Source of the DNA: Pseudomonas sp. N040
Lineage (GTDB): Bacteria > Pseudomonadota > Gammaproteobacteria > Pseudomonadales > Pseudomonadaceae
DNA length: 64,000 nucleotides
Reading direction: 5' to 3'
NCBI RefSeq assembly: GCF_015637705.1
Contig: NZ_JADOBE010000001.1
Location: 186,001 to 250,000 of the forward strand
Below are positions 24,986 through 33,591 of this stretch, piece by piece. Position numbers and translations under genes: made by a program. The notes beneath the pieces are model-generated. The model was not told the origin of the DNA. It worked only from the letters and a program-made list of their open reading frames with translations, and did no database searches. Numbering within the stretch: position 1 is the first letter of the stretch; each line of letters begins with the position of its first letter.

Positions 24986-25741
24986 ATGAACATCCCATCC
25001 CTGCAATCCAGCGTCAGTCCCGAAGAATGGCAACTCCGTGTAGAACTCGCTGCAGCCTATCGCCTGGCCGCGATGTATGGCTGGACGGATCTCGTGTATA
25101 CGCACATCAGTGTGCGCGTGCCCGGGCCGGAGCATCAGTTCCTGATCAATCCATTCGGAATGATGTTCGACGAAATCACCGCCAGCAGCCTGGTCAAGGT
25201 GGATCAGCAAGGCAACTTGCTCTCCGAGTCGCCCTTCCCCGTGAATCCTGCGGGGTTCACGATTCATAGCTGCATACATGATGGCCGGCTGGATGTCGGC
25301 TGTGTGCTGCACACCCACACGCGCGCTGGCGTGGCGGTCAGTACGCAGAAGTGCGGCATCTTGCCGATCAGCCAGCAGTCCACCTTTGTCATTCCGCAAT
25401 TGGCCTACCACGATTACGAAGGCGTGGCGCTGCGCGAAGACGAGAAGCAGCGCCTGCAAGCCGATCTCGGCAGCAAGGATTACCTCATGCTGCGCAATCA
25501 CGGCCTCCTGACCGTGGGTCGCACCGTGGCCGAGGCCTTTGTTGGCATGTACGTGTTTGAATCGACCTGCCAGATCCAGGTCAGCGCACAAGCGGGCGGC
25601 GAACTGATCATGATCGATCCAAAGATCATTGAAGCGATGCCGGCAGTGATTGAAATGGCATCAAAGGGGCAGGCCGCCAACATCACCTGGTCCGCCCTGA
25701 TCCGCAAGCTTGACCGGACGGATCCAAGCTACAAGAGCTGA
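24986..25741 (+). CDS. class II aldolase/adducin family protein
   Basis: 251 aa from ATG 24986 (GAGA upstream; an in-frame start at 24947 would add 13 residues). Class II aldolase features: WTDLVYTHISVRVPG near the start, the zinc ligands HTHTRAG (His-x-His) and a later His in LRNHGLLTVG, with Glu in the AEAFVGMYVFE helix. Such enzymes cleave or epimerise sugar phosphates, or act as decarboxylase-like enzymes on small hydroxy acids. Its neighbour is a ketopantoate-reductase-like enzyme 29 bp on. Base composition is GC-rich compared with the island to the left, and the pair resembles gene sets of Burkholderiales, so recent transfer is likely. Confidence 0.85.
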   Translation: MNIPSLQSSVSPEEWQLRVELAAAYRLAAMYGWTDLVYTHISVRVPGPEHQFLINPFGMMFDEITASSLVKVDQQGNLLSESPFPVNPAGFTIHSCIHDGRLDVGCVLHTHTRAGVAVSTQKCGILPISQQSTFVIPQLAYHDYEGVALREDEKQRLQADLGSKDYLMLRNHGLLTVGRTVAEAFVGMYVFESTCQIQVSAQAGGELIMIDPKIIEAMPAVIEMASKGQAANITWSALIRKLDRTDPSYKS

Positions 25742-25770
25742 TTATCCTGAAAACCAGAGTGCCAATTACT

Positions 25771-26817
25771 ATGCGCTACATCATTCTTGGCGCCGGTGCC
25801 ATCGGCTGCTATGTCGGCGGGCGCCTGGCCCATGCCGGCCACACTGTGTGTTTTGTCGGGCGGCCGCACGTGCTGCAGCCGCTGTCTGCGCAGGGCCTGC
25901 GCGTTACCGGCAATGACGGGCTGGATACGCTGATCCCGCCGGCGCAGATTTGTCTGGCCGCGACGCTACAGGAGGCGGTTGCGGCGCTGGCCGCCCAGTC
26001 CGGGCGGCCCTCCCACGACGACAACGCGCTGGTGGTGCTGGTCTGCGTTAAGGCCACGGCAACTGACGAAGTTGCGCTGGACATTGCCGCACACTGCCCC
26101 GCTGGCACTACCGTGGTGTCCCTGCAAAACGGCGTCGACAATGTCGCCCGCCTGCTCGCAGGCGCGCCGACGATGACAGTGCTGGCCTCCGTGGTCGCCT
26201 TTAACGTGATTTGGCGCGACGCCAACCACGTGCTCCAGACCACTGACGGGAGTTTGCTGGTGCAACAGGATCCGTCTTCAGAAGTCTTTGCACCAGTGCT
26301 TCGGCAGGCTGGTGTGCCAGTCGATTTGTACCGTGACATGGTCGCAGTAAAGTGGGGCAAGCTTCTGCTGAACCTGGTCAATCCGGTGAACGCATTGGCC
26401 AATCTCCCGCTGCGCGACACGTTTATGCAGAGGGACCTTCGGTGCGTGATGGCAGCCTTGATGGATGAAGGCTTTCGCGTCCTGAACGCCGCCGGCATTC
26501 GTCCGGCGCAAATCGCCCACGCACCGCCGCCCAAGCTGTTCGCGATCGCACTGCGTTTGCCAAACTGGCTGTTCATGCGCCTCGCCCGCAAGATCATGCG
26601 CATGGATCCGGTAGCGCGCGCCTCCATGTGCGACGATCTGCATCAGGGCAAGCCCACCGAGGTCGATGATCTGTGTGGCGCCATCGTTCGTCTGGGCCAG
26701 CGCTACAACATTGCCACGCCGGCGAACGAAGCCATGTGCAATCTGATTCACCAATTTCAGCCGGGCCAGCAGTGGAGCGGCAAGGACTTGCTGGCGGCGC
26801 TGGATAAAAAGCGATAG
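25771..26817 (+). CDS. 2-dehydropantoate 2-reductase family oxidoreductase
   Basis: 348 aa from ATG 25771; GTG 25759 is an alternative. N-terminal Rossmann fold with GAGAIGCYVGGRLAHAGH binding NADP(H), then the conserved VSLQNGVDN motif and the catalytic Lys in AVKWGKLLLNLVNPVNAL, with the C-terminal helical domain. At this length it fits ketopantoate-reductase paralogues used in catabolic clusters rather than the pantothenate-pathway PanE (about 300 aa). The partner aldolase suggests both act on one hydroxy- or keto-acid substrate. Confidence 0.85.
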   Translation: MRYIILGAGAIGCYVGGRLAHAGHTVCFVGRPHVLQPLSAQGLRVTGNDGLDTLIPPAQICLAATLQEAVAALAAQSGRPSHDDNALVVLVCVKATATDEVALDIAAHCPAGTTVVSLQNGVDNVARLLAGAPTMTVLASVVAFNVIWRDANHVLQTTDGSLLVQQDPSSEVFAPVLRQAGVPVDLYRDMVAVKWGKLLLNLVNPVNALANLPLRDTFMQRDLRCVMAALMDEGFRVLNAAGIRPAQIAHAPPPKLFAIALRLPNWLFMRLARKIMRMDPVARASMCDDLHQGKPTEVDDLCGAIVRLGQRYNIATPANEAMCNLIHQFQPGQQWSGKDLLAALDKKR

Positions 26818-26851
26818 TTGAACCAGTAGCTTCCAAGTAATGGAGAGCACA

Positions 26852-26956
26852 ATGCCAACGCAGACATTCCTCATCAGCAGATTGTCTCGATTTGTGTTGG
26901 CAGCTGGCCTTGCGCTTGTGCAGCCCTCGCTTGCGTACGCGCAAGGCACGCTCTAG
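26852..26956 (+). pseudogene. signal-peptide stub of a secreted binding protein
   Basis: ATG 26852 with GGAGAG upstream encodes 34 residues: a basic start, a hydrophobic core (FVLAAGLALVQPSLAYA) and AQ-G at the cleavage site, then TAG. This looks like the start of a periplasmic solute-binding protein, possibly TctC-like given the two catabolic genes before it, cut off just before the repeat at 27081. Confidence 0.5.
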
Positions 26957-27080
26957 TCAGCGTCTGCGCAAGCGCTGGTGCCGTTGCTTCGGATGAAGGA
27001 CTCGTCCGCCTTGGTCGCTCAACGGCCAAAGCCGGCTTCGCGGCATTGGTCAATCAGTTCGAAGCGCAATCAAACGGCGC
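26957..27080. other. junction sequence before the second repeat
   Basis: No gene. It joins the cut secreted-protein gene to the tRNA-derived repeat and presumably contains the breakpoint. Confidence 0.4.
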
Positions 27081-27121
27081 AGGTCGTGGGTTCGAATCCC
27101 GCCTGGTGCCATCAACATCAA

Positions 27122-27154
27122 GGGCCTGGATGAAAATCCAGGCCCTTTTGTTTT
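27122..27154 (+). terminator. second copy of the tRNA terminator
   Basis: Same perfect stem GGGCCTGGAT / ATCCAGGCCC with GAAA loop and TTTTGTTTT tail as at 24346. Confidence 0.85.
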
Positions 27155-27263
27155 GCGCTGTGCCAATTCTGTGCCGAATCCGTGCTGTCTTTGCGGTATG
27201 CAAAGCACTTCATCAGACAAAAAGACCACTAGCCAAAAATTGGATGCAGCCTCCATCTAGCTT

Positions 27264-27337
27264 CTACAGTTCTCCATCCTGTAGCTCAAAGAGCTCGCCG
27301 ACAGCGCAGTCGAGATATCGGCAAAGTGTTTCAACGT
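27264..27337 (-). pseudogene. tail of an XRE-type regulator (second copy)
   Basis: Minus-strand frame VETLCRYLDCAVGELFELQ ending at TAG 27264-27266. The sense codon TAT is kept here, unlike copy 1. Homology stops at 27337 and a stop follows upstream, so only about 24 residues of the gene survive. Confidence 0.5.
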
Positions 27338-27685
27338 ATCACCACTTGCCTTTACCCCCCATCAAAAATCACATGAGAGAAATGCTCGTCTCATCATGAT
27401 CAAGGTAGAAATATCTTTGGCAGCTGATAACCCAACCTGATCCATCGTCCTTTCGAGGACTGTTCCAATAATCGGCCCGTTTCCAAGCTGTTCAACTGAC
27501 CAGACGCTTGGAGAGGCTGTGGTCGACTACATGAGTAACACGTGGCAGCCATCCCATAGCGCGTCGATGTAGGCGGTTAAGAAACCTATGCTGTTGCAAA
27601 TGAGGGAAGGCTGCATTCCGAGCTTGCGAAGGCCGGGCCTTTAGGATCGCTCGCTGGAAATGCCTTAGCCAGCCAGTGCCCGGAT
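27338..27685. other. gap with degenerate sequence
   Basis: No intact gene. From about 27590 one frame is open into the DUF4143 remnant but does not resemble the rest of that family, so it is probably rearranged DNA. Confidence 0.4.
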
Positions 27686-27988
27686 GACGTGTTGCGGGTT
27701 GCTGTGGATGGCACGCAACAGCGCTTCTCTCATTACCGCGACAAGGACCAGCTCGAAGTGGATCTGGTCATTGAGCAGGACGATCGCCTATGGGGCGTGG
27801 AAATCAAAAAATCTGCTTCCGTGCAGGGCAAGGACGGCCGCGGCCTGGCACGGCTGGCAGAGCAGGCTGGTCACAGCTGGCAGGGCGGCATCCTGCTCTA
27901 TACCGGTACCAGCACGCTGCCCCTGGCCCACATACCCAATGCTTTTGCTGTTCCCATGGACCAGCTGTGGCAAAAGGACACCCCATGA
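27686..27988 (+). pseudogene. C-terminal remnant of an AAA ATPase with DUF4143
   Basis: About 100 residues match the end of the widespread ATPase/DUF4143 proteins: FSHYRDKDQLEVDLVIEQ, LWGVEIKKSASV, GGILLYTG and FAVPMDQLW. The D-x-E-x-K-like core (EVDLVIE ... VEIKKS) is PD-(D/E)XK-related. The N-terminal ATPase domain is absent, so this is a relic. Its stop overlaps the ATG of the next stub (ATGA). Confidence 0.65.
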
Positions 27989-28110
27989 ACACCAGCCACA
28001 TCAAAAGCCACGCCCCCAATGCCCGCAACGCGATGGCTCGGACGGCCTTGAGCCCGCGACCCGGCCGTCAAATTTTTGGTCAGCTTGTGGTCGGTTCGGC
28101 TCACAATTAG
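27985..28110 (+). pseudogene. short stub resembling the PglX (BREX methyltransferase) N-terminus
   Basis: 41 residues starting MNTSHIKSHAPNARNAMART. BREX PglX proteins begin with MNTS-x-[IL]K-x-[YH]AP-x-AR, which is why I link them. After about 18 residues the match ends and the frame stops at TAG. If right, the region once held a BREX-like locus. The match is short and from memory. Confidence 0.35.
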
Positions 28111-28349
28111 CGTGTCAGAAATTTTGCCAACTCTTCACGACCATGTTTTGCGTGAAAAATAAAAAGCCTTAACCGGCACAGACTACACGTGCCTAATATC
28201 ATTGTATTTCAATGACATACCGGCATTACCGTCACTTTTCTGCAAATTATGCAATTTAATAATCCGCAATATTGATCAATATTCCTGCACTCCGAAGCGG
28301 GGCTTTGCCTGCTGCTACTGCGCAAGCTGCGCTGCAAGCACTTTGGCCA
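28111..28349. other. AT-rich boundary between island remnants and core genes
   Basis: No gene. Its AT-rich character (AATTTAATAATCC, ATTGATCAATATT) contrasts with the GC-rich DNA to the right and probably marks the island/core border. Confidence 0.4.
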
Positions 28350-29237
28350 TCAGGCCCTGCCAGGCACGCTTACCTGCACGTCGATGAGCTGCTGGCGGGC
28401 ATCCGCGCTGGTCACCTGCACGCTGTGCTGCTGCAGCGCGTTGGCGTAGGCGCGGATCAGTATCTGCGAGGGCAATTCCACCGGACGGCGGAAGGTCGCC
28501 TGCAGTTCATAGGCCGGCAGTTGCGACAGCTCGGCTACCGCCAGTGCGCGCGCCAGCGTCCAGGTGCCGTGCACGATTGCCCGGCGAAAGCCGAACAGCC
28601 GGGCCAGCAAGGCGCGCTGGTGGATCGGGTTGAGGTCGCCGGCAATCGCGGCATAGCGGCGCCCGCAGGACTCGGGCAGCGTCACCAGCGCCTCGCGGCG
28701 CAACGTGGGGGCATTGTCGGCGGACGCCGCCAGTTTGCCGTGGCGGGCGGTTGCCTTGGCATGCCGCGAGCGGTCGAGCGCCAGCGCCCGGGTTTCACCG
28801 CGCCAGACCACCTCGCCGTCCAGGCTGGCCTCGGTTATCAGGCCGAAGCTCATACCGCGCTTTTCCCAGCGCGCCGTGCCGGTCCAGGCGCGCAGCGCCA
28901 GCGGCGCATGGTCCGGCAGCACCCGGGACTGCGTCACGCTCTGGGTCATGTGCACCAGGCCCATGGCCGGAAAGGGAAACCCGCGATCAGCGAGGATCGC
29001 CATATGCAGCGGCGCTGCGGCAATCTGCAGCGCCAGGGGCGGCAGGCAATCCTGCGCCTCCAGGCCAACGCAAGCGCGGTATGCCTGCAGCCACTGCGGA
29101 TCAAGCCGGCCGGCCGGCAGGGCCCGCTCGATATGCGGCAACTGCGCCGGGTCCGCGAGGCCGCGGTGCGCATGACGAAACAGGCCCAGCGTGGACACCA
29201 GCGTGGGCAGCAGGGCAGGAGGGCGAATGACCGGCAT
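28350..29237 (-). CDS. MaoC-like (R)-specific enoyl-CoA hydratase / acyl dehydratase
   Basis: 295 aa with two hot-dog halves. The second half carries the MaoC hydratase motif YAAIAGDLNPIHQRALLARLFGF followed by IVHGTWTLAR, in which Asp and His of DLNPIH are the catalytic pair. The first half keeps the fold but no such motif. It hydrates trans-2-enoyl-CoA in fatty acid or storage-polymer metabolism. It is divergent from the thioesterase gene at 29416 and stands first in the core block. Confidence 0.82.
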   Translation of the reverse strand: MPVIRPPALLPTLVSTLGLFRHAHRGLADPAQLPHIERALPAGRLDPQWLQAYRACVGLEAQDCLPPLALQIAAAPLHMAILADRGFPFPAMGLVHMTQSVTQSRVLPDHAPLALRAWTGTARWEKRGMSFGLITEASLDGEVVWRGETRALALDRSRHAKATARHGKLAASADNAPTLRREALVTLPESCGRRYAAIAGDLNPIHQRALLARLFGFRRAIVHGTWTLARALAVAELSQLPAYELQATFRRPVELPSQILIRAYANALQQHSVQVTSADARQQLIDVQVSVPGRA

Positions 29238-29415
29238 GGGTGGACGATCCGGAACTGAACGGGAGCCGCAGTCTAGTCGCTAATCACTGCGCTTCACACG
29301 GTTCCACGGCGAGCAAAAGCGCCAGAACGGGTGCTGATTTTGCCGATCTGGCCGACAATGGCGCTTCGCCACTAATCCAGACAACGCCGCTGCGTTGCTA
29401 CCGAGACCAGCCACC

Positions 29416-29859
29416 ATGGCACGCCTGAGCCTGCAGTTTCCCGAAGACCAGTACTGCTACAGCACCCAGCTCACGGTGCGCGTCACCGACATCAACGGTG
29501 CCAACCACCTGGGCAATGACTCGATGATCTCGATGATTTCCGAGGCCCGCGCGCGCTTCCTGTTCGAGTTCGGCATCCCGGAAACACCGGTTGCCGGGGT
29601 CGGCATCATCGTCACCGACCTGGCAACCACCTACCGGGCCGAGGCGCATGCCCGCGACCTGCTGCTGTTCGAGGTCGGCGTGATGGATTTCAACCACTAT
29701 GGCGGCGACATCACCTTCCGCGTCAGCCGGCCGGCGGACGGTGCGCTGGTGGCCATGGCCAAATCCGGCTTCGTCTTTTTCAACTACGCCAGCGGCATGG
29801 TCACCGCCATGCCGGGCGAATTCCACCGCAAGTTCGCCCGGGTCAACTGGCTGGCTTGA
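29416..29859 (+). CDS. hot-dog thioesterase (4HBT superfamily)
   Basis: 147 aa from ATG 29416 (earlier start codons in frame have no ribosome site). VTDINGANHLGNDSMISMISEAR has the Asp/Asn and conserved helix of 4-hydroxybenzoyl-CoA-type thioesterases; FNHYGGDITFRVSRPADG and AKSGFVFFNY give the remaining strands. It should cleave acyl-CoA or acyl-ACP thioesters; the exact substrate is unknown. Paired divergently with a MaoC-like gene, which also acts on acyl-CoA. Confidence 0.8.
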   Translation: MARLSLQFPEDQYCYSTQLTVRVTDINGANHLGNDSMISMISEARARFLFEFGIPETPVAGVGIIVTDLATTYRAEAHARDLLLFEVGVMDFNHYGGDITFRVSRPADGALVAMAKSGFVFFNYASGMVTAMPGEFHRKFARVNWLA

Positions 29860-29871
29860 GCCGCCCGCGTC

Positions 29872-30045
29872 TCACTGGTTGTAGTGCCCGCCAATCAGCA
29901 TGCCGTGGCGAATCACCACGGTTTGCCCGAGGCGCACCAGGGTCAGCGGATTGCGCGAGGTGATGACCCAGCCTTTCGCCAGCAGTTGCGCCACGTGTGC
30001 GCGCATGGCGTGAAATTCGCGTTGCTCGACCCGTACAAGTTCCAT
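29872..30045 (-). CDS. conserved small protein of unknown function
   Basis: 57 aa from ATG 30045 with GGGAG about ten bases upstream; the longer frame to 30390 runs through an intergenic repeat and is not protein-like. Begins MELVRVEQREFHAMRAHVAQLL and ends GMLIGGHYNQ. The compact helix-plus-sheet pattern and good codon use suggest a real protein. Convergent with the thioesterase gene. Confidence 0.55.
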   Translation of the reverse strand: MELVRVEQREFHAMRAHVAQLLAKGWVITSRNPLTLVRLGQTVVIRHGMLIGGHYNQ

Positions 30046-30220
30046 TTGCGTGTTGCTCCCTTTGTTGAACACTCCTCGTCCAGACCCGCAGGGTCTGCCG
30101 CCGGTGCCTCGCTTGCCCCGGGCTGTGCCCGGAATGCGCCGTCGCGCACAGCTTAGCAGCACAACGGCTGTGGATGACACCGGCGCAATCGGCCGCGCAG
30201 CTCGGAGCAGCTGCAAAAAA

Positions 30221-30410
30221 ATGGCGCTGTACCCTTTATGGGTTGGTTCATATAAGTGGGCCTTGTAGGGTGGGTTAGGCCAGCGGCCGTAACCCACCAA
30301 CCGGTCGCAAGGCCGGCCACAGCGATGCCTTGGCATCGATGGTGGGTTACGCCGCTGCGCGGCTAACCCACCCTGCAAAAGCACGTTCAACCACTAACAC
30401 AGGCATAGCC
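30221..30410 (-). repeat. MITE-like palindromic element, copy A
   Basis: About 190 bp with inner palindrome arms GGTGGGTTAGGCCAGCGGCCG / CGCGCGGCTAACCCACC-type and outer ends GGCGCTGTAC...TATGGGTTG and AACCACTAACACAGGCATAGCC. Matches copy B (36081-36276) over its whole length in the opposite orientation. Confidence 0.7.
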
Positions 30411-30427
30411 AAAAATATGCCGGCTGC

Positions 30428-31225
30428 TTACTGCTGCTGTTGCTGCAGCTGCGGATGCACATGGACCCGGGCATGCATCTGCTCGCTGCCGCCACCGCGG
30501 CGCATGCCACGCACCGGGCAGGCGTCAAGGTAGTCCATGCCCACCGCCAGCTTGAGATGGCGCTCGGGGCGCGACAAGCCGTTGGTGACGTCAAAGCAGT
30601 ACCAGCGGCCATCCAGCCAGGCTTCGGCCCAGGCATGGCTGGCCAGGTGCGCGAGGTCGTCACTGTACAGGTAACCGGAAACATAGCGTGCCGGAATGCC
30701 GAGGCTGCGCACACAGGCCAGGAAGGCATGCGCATGGTCCTGGCAGACCCCGACGCCGGCGGCAAAGGCGCCCGCTGCGGTGCTTTCCACGGTGGTCGCA
30801 CCCGGGCTGTAGGGCATCGCCTCGAGCAGTGCCTCCATCAGCTTGATCAGGTCGGCGCGCTGGCGTCCGGCGCCGCAGATCCGCAGGGCGAATTCGCGCA
30901 GCGCGGCATCGGCCTGGGTCAGCCGGGTGGGGCGCAGATAAGGCAGCGGCGAGCCGCTCTCGCGCTCGGAGTCGCAATGCTCGTCGATGTCGACCAGGCC
31001 GCGCGCACCGATGATGATCGAGTCATGCGGCTGGTCGAGCGTCAGCACGTGCAGGATGTTGCCGTAGGGGTCACGCTGCGCCTGCACGCTGCCGGGCAGG
31101 TCGAGATGCCAGTCGAGCACATGCTGGCGCAGGCTTTCCTGCGGGGTCAGGCGCAGGTACTGGATGCTGGCGCGCACCTGATCGGCGTAGTTGTAGGTTG
31201 TCTCATGACTGACCGAGAGTCTCAT
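30428..31225 (-). CDS. transglutaminase-like cysteine peptidase family protein
   Basis: 265 aa. N-terminal beta domain (MRLSVSHETTYNYAD) then the transglutaminase core with a full triad: Cys in GVGVCQDHAHAF, His in SHAWAEAW, Asp in FDVTNG. Its ATG overlaps the alpha-E gene stop (ATGA), and the order ATP-grasp, alpha-E, transglutaminase is a common bacterial operon, thought to make or modify a peptide-like compound; its product is not known. The C-terminus ends in a QLQQQQQ run. Confidence 0.88.
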   Translation of the reverse strand: MRLSVSHETTYNYADQVRASIQYLRLTPQESLRQHVLDWHLDLPGSVQAQRDPYGNILHVLTLDQPHDSIIIGARGLVDIDEHCDSERESGSPLPYLRPTRLTQADAALREFALRICGAGRQRADLIKLMEALLEAMPYSPGATTVESTAAGAFAAGVGVCQDHAHAFLACVRSLGIPARYVSGYLYSDDLAHLASHAWAEAWLDGRWYCFDVTNGLSRPERHLKLAVGMDYLDACPVRGMRRGGGSEQMHARVHVHPQLQQQQQ

Positions 31226-32169
31226 GCGGCCTCCAGATAGGAACTTTGAATGGCGTCGGCCAACTGGCGCACCAACAGGATGAAGTCCGAGAGCCAGCCG
31301 TGCAGGCCCGCGGACAGGATGTCGTCGATGCCGGTGTAGCGCAGGCGCGCATCCAGCTCGGCGACCAGGCGTTGCGCCGGCCGGCCGTTGTTGCCCGGCA
31401 GGCTGGCGAGAATTTCATTGATTTCGTCGAGGCAGCTGCGCAGCGAGCGCGGCACGTCCTCGCGCAGGATCAGCAGCTCGGACACCTGGCGCGCGCCCGG
31501 CGCATCGCGATACAGCTCGGTGAAGGCCTCGAAGGCCGACAGCGCACGCAGCAGCGCAGTCCACTGGTAGTAGGCGTAGGCCGAACCTTCGGTGAGGCTG
31601 GCGGCCTCGTCACCAAGCATCTCGTAGCGCGAGTCGAGCAGGCGCAGGGTGTTGTCGGCGCGTTCGATATAGGTGCCCAGGCGGATGAAGCGGTAGGCGT
31701 CGTGGCGCATGATGGTGCCGAAGGTGGCACCACGGAACAGGTGCGAACGCTGCTTGACCCAGTCGCAGAAGCGGCTGGTGCCGTAGTGGCCGAGGCCTTC
31801 GGCGGCAATGCTGCGCATTTCCAGCCAGGTGGCGTTGATGTTCTCCCACATGTCGGCGGTGATCCGCCCGCGCACCGCATGGGCATTGCTGCGCGCCGCA
31901 CGCAGGCAGCTGTAGATGCTGGTCGGGTTGTTCGGGTCGAGGGCGAAGAACTGCAGCATGCGCTCGCCATGCAGCTGGCCATGACCGTCGAGGTAATCGT
32001 CCAGGGTGCCGGTGATCAGCAGCGGCATGGCCAGTTCGTCGAGCCCGTCACGGCCATCCTGCGGCATCAGGGACAGCGAATAGCTGATGTCGAGCATGCG
32101 CGCGCGGTTCTCCGCACGCTCCAGGTAACGCGACATCCAGTACAGATCGGCAGCGGTTCTACTCAGCAT
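31222..32169 (-). CDS. alpha-E domain protein (DUF403)
   Basis: 315 aa, all helical. The start MLSRTAADLYWMSRYLERAENRARMLD is the signature of the alpha-E family. It has no recognised catalytic residues but always travels with a circularly permuted ATP-grasp protein, and is probably its partner. It lies 12 bp after the ATP-grasp gene and overlaps the transglutaminase gene by 4 bp, forming one operon. Confidence 0.9.
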   Translation of the reverse strand: MLSRTAADLYWMSRYLERAENRARMLDISYSLSLMPQDGRDGLDELAMPLLITGTLDDYLDGHGQLHGERMLQFFALDPNNPTSIYSCLRAARSNAHAVRGRITADMWENINATWLEMRSIAAEGLGHYGTSRFCDWVKQRSHLFRGATFGTIMRHDAYRFIRLGTYIERADNTLRLLDSRYEMLGDEAASLTEGSAYAYYQWTALLRALSAFEAFTELYRDAPGARQVSELLILREDVPRSLRSCLDEINEILASLPGNNGRPAQRLVAELDARLRYTGIDDILSAGLHGWLSDFILLVRQLADAIQSSYLEAA

Positions 32170-32181
32170 GCAATGTGCTCC

Positions 32182-33591
32182 TTAATCCTCGACCACCCAG
32201 GTGTCCTTGGTCCCGCCACCCTGTGACGAGTTGACCACCAGCGAACCCTCGCGCAGCGCCACGCGGGTCAGGCCGCCGGGCACCAGGCAGGTTTCCTTGC
32301 CGGACAGGACAAACGGGCGCAGGTCGATGTGCCGCGGGGCGATGCCGTTCTCGACAAAGGTCGGGCAGGTCGACAGGCTCAGGGTCGGCTGGGCGATATA
32401 GCCGGCCGGATTGGCTTTCAGGCGTTCGCGGAAGGTCTCGATCTCGGCCTTGCTGGCCGCCGGGCCGACCAGCATGCCGTAGCCACCGGAGCCCTGGGTT
32501 TCCTTGACCACCAGCTCGGGCAGGTTGGCCAGCACATGCGACAGCTCCTCCGGCTTGCGGCATTGCCAGGTCGGCACGTTGGCCAGGATCGGCTCCTCGT
32601 CGAGGTAGAAGCGCACCATGTCCGGCACGAACGGGTAGACCGACTTGTCGTCGGCCACGCCGGTGCCGATGGCATTCGCCAGCACCAGATTGCCGGCCAG
32701 GTAGGCGCTGAGCAGGCCGGGCACGCCGAGCATGGAATCCGGATTGAATGCCAGCGGGTCGAGGTAGAGGTCATCCAGCCGCCGGTAGATCACATCGACA
32801 TGCTTGGGCCCGGCAGTGGTGCGCATGTACACATGGGCATCGCGGACGAACAGGTCGGCACCTTCGACCAGCTCCACACCCATCTCGCGGGCAAGGAAGG
32901 CGTGCTCGAAATAGGCGCTGTTGAACATGCCCGGGGTCAGCACCACCACGCAGGGGTCATCCACCGGGCTGGAGCTTTTGAGGGTCGACAGCAGCAGACC
33001 GGGGTAATGGTCGATCGGCGCAATGCGCTGGTGGGCGAACAGCTCGGGGAACAGGCGCATCATCATCTTGCGGTCTTCCAGCATGTAGCTGACCCCGCTC
33101 GGCGTGCGCAGGTTGTCCTCCAGCACGTAGTAGGTGCCATCGCCGTCGCGCACCAGATCCACCCCGGAGATGTGCGAGTAGAGGTCGCGGTGCAGGTCCA
33201 GGCCCTGCATGGCGATCTGGTAGCACTCGTTGGCCAGCACCTGCTCGGCCGGAATGATCCCCGCCTTGATGATGCGCTGGTCATGGTAGAGGTCGGCGAG
33301 GAACATGTTCAGTGCCTTGACCCGCTGGATGCAGCCGCGCTCGACCATCCGCCACTCGCTGGCGGGGATGCTGCGCGGGATGGTATCGAACGGAATCAGC
33401 CGCTCGGTGCCCTGCTCGTCGCCGTAGAGGGTGAAGGTGATCCCTGCCCGGTGGAACAGCAGATCGGCTTCGCGCCGGCGCTGCGCCAGCTGCTCGGGCG
33501 GAGTGGCCGCCAGCCAGCGGGCAAATTCGTGGTAGTGCGGACGGACCTTGCCGTGCGCATCGTACATTTCGTCATAGAACTGACGGGCCAT
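32182..33591 (-). CDS. circularly permuted ATP-grasp protein (DUF404/DUF407 type)
   Basis: 469 aa from ATG 33591, chosen over the frame start at 33642 because AAGGAG lies seven bases upstream and homologues begin M-x-x-F-YDEM. The ATP-binding motifs are visible: VLEDNLRTPSGVSYMLEDR, LVVKETQGSGGYGMLVGP (P-loop-like Gly-rich), and ENGIAPRHIDLRPFVLSG near the end. It probably ligates a carboxylate to an amine using ATP. First gene of the three-gene operon with alpha-E and transglutaminase. Confidence 0.9.
   Translation of the reverse strand: MARQFYDEMYDAHGKVRPHYHEFARWLAATPPEQLAQRRREADLLFHRAGITFTLYGDEQGTERLIPFDTIPRSIPASEWRMVERGCIQRVKALNMFLADLYHDQRIIKAGIIPAEQVLANECYQIAMQGLDLHRDLYSHISGVDLVRDGDGTYYVLEDNLRTPSGVSYMLEDRKMMMRLFPELFAHQRIAPIDHYPGLLLSTLKSSSPVDDPCVVVLTPGMFNSAYFEHAFLAREMGVELVEGADLFVRDAHVYMRTTAGPKHVDVIYRRLDDLYLDPLAFNPDSMLGVPGLLSAYLAGNLVLANAIGTGVADDKSVYPFVPDMVRFYLDEEPILANVPTWQCRKPEELSHVLANLPELVVKETQGSGGYGMLVGPAASKAEIETFRERLKANPAGYIAQPTLSLSTCPTFVENGIAPRHIDLRPFVLSGKETCLVPGGLTRVALREGSLVVNSSQGGGTKDTWVVED

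Larger units (their letters stand above)
27081..27337 (+). repeat. 258-bp direct repeat, copy 2
   Basis: Matches 24303-24560 from the tRNA T arm onward; the acceptor end reads GGTGCCA instead of GGTGCGCCA (2-bp loss). Only about 30 nt of tRNA remain. This copy marks the right end of the small metabolic island. Confidence 0.85.

Noticed and set aside
24908-25591. 227-aa frame opposite the class II aldolase gene
   Set aside because: Antisense to a gene with clear aldolase motifs; composition typical of a shadow frame.
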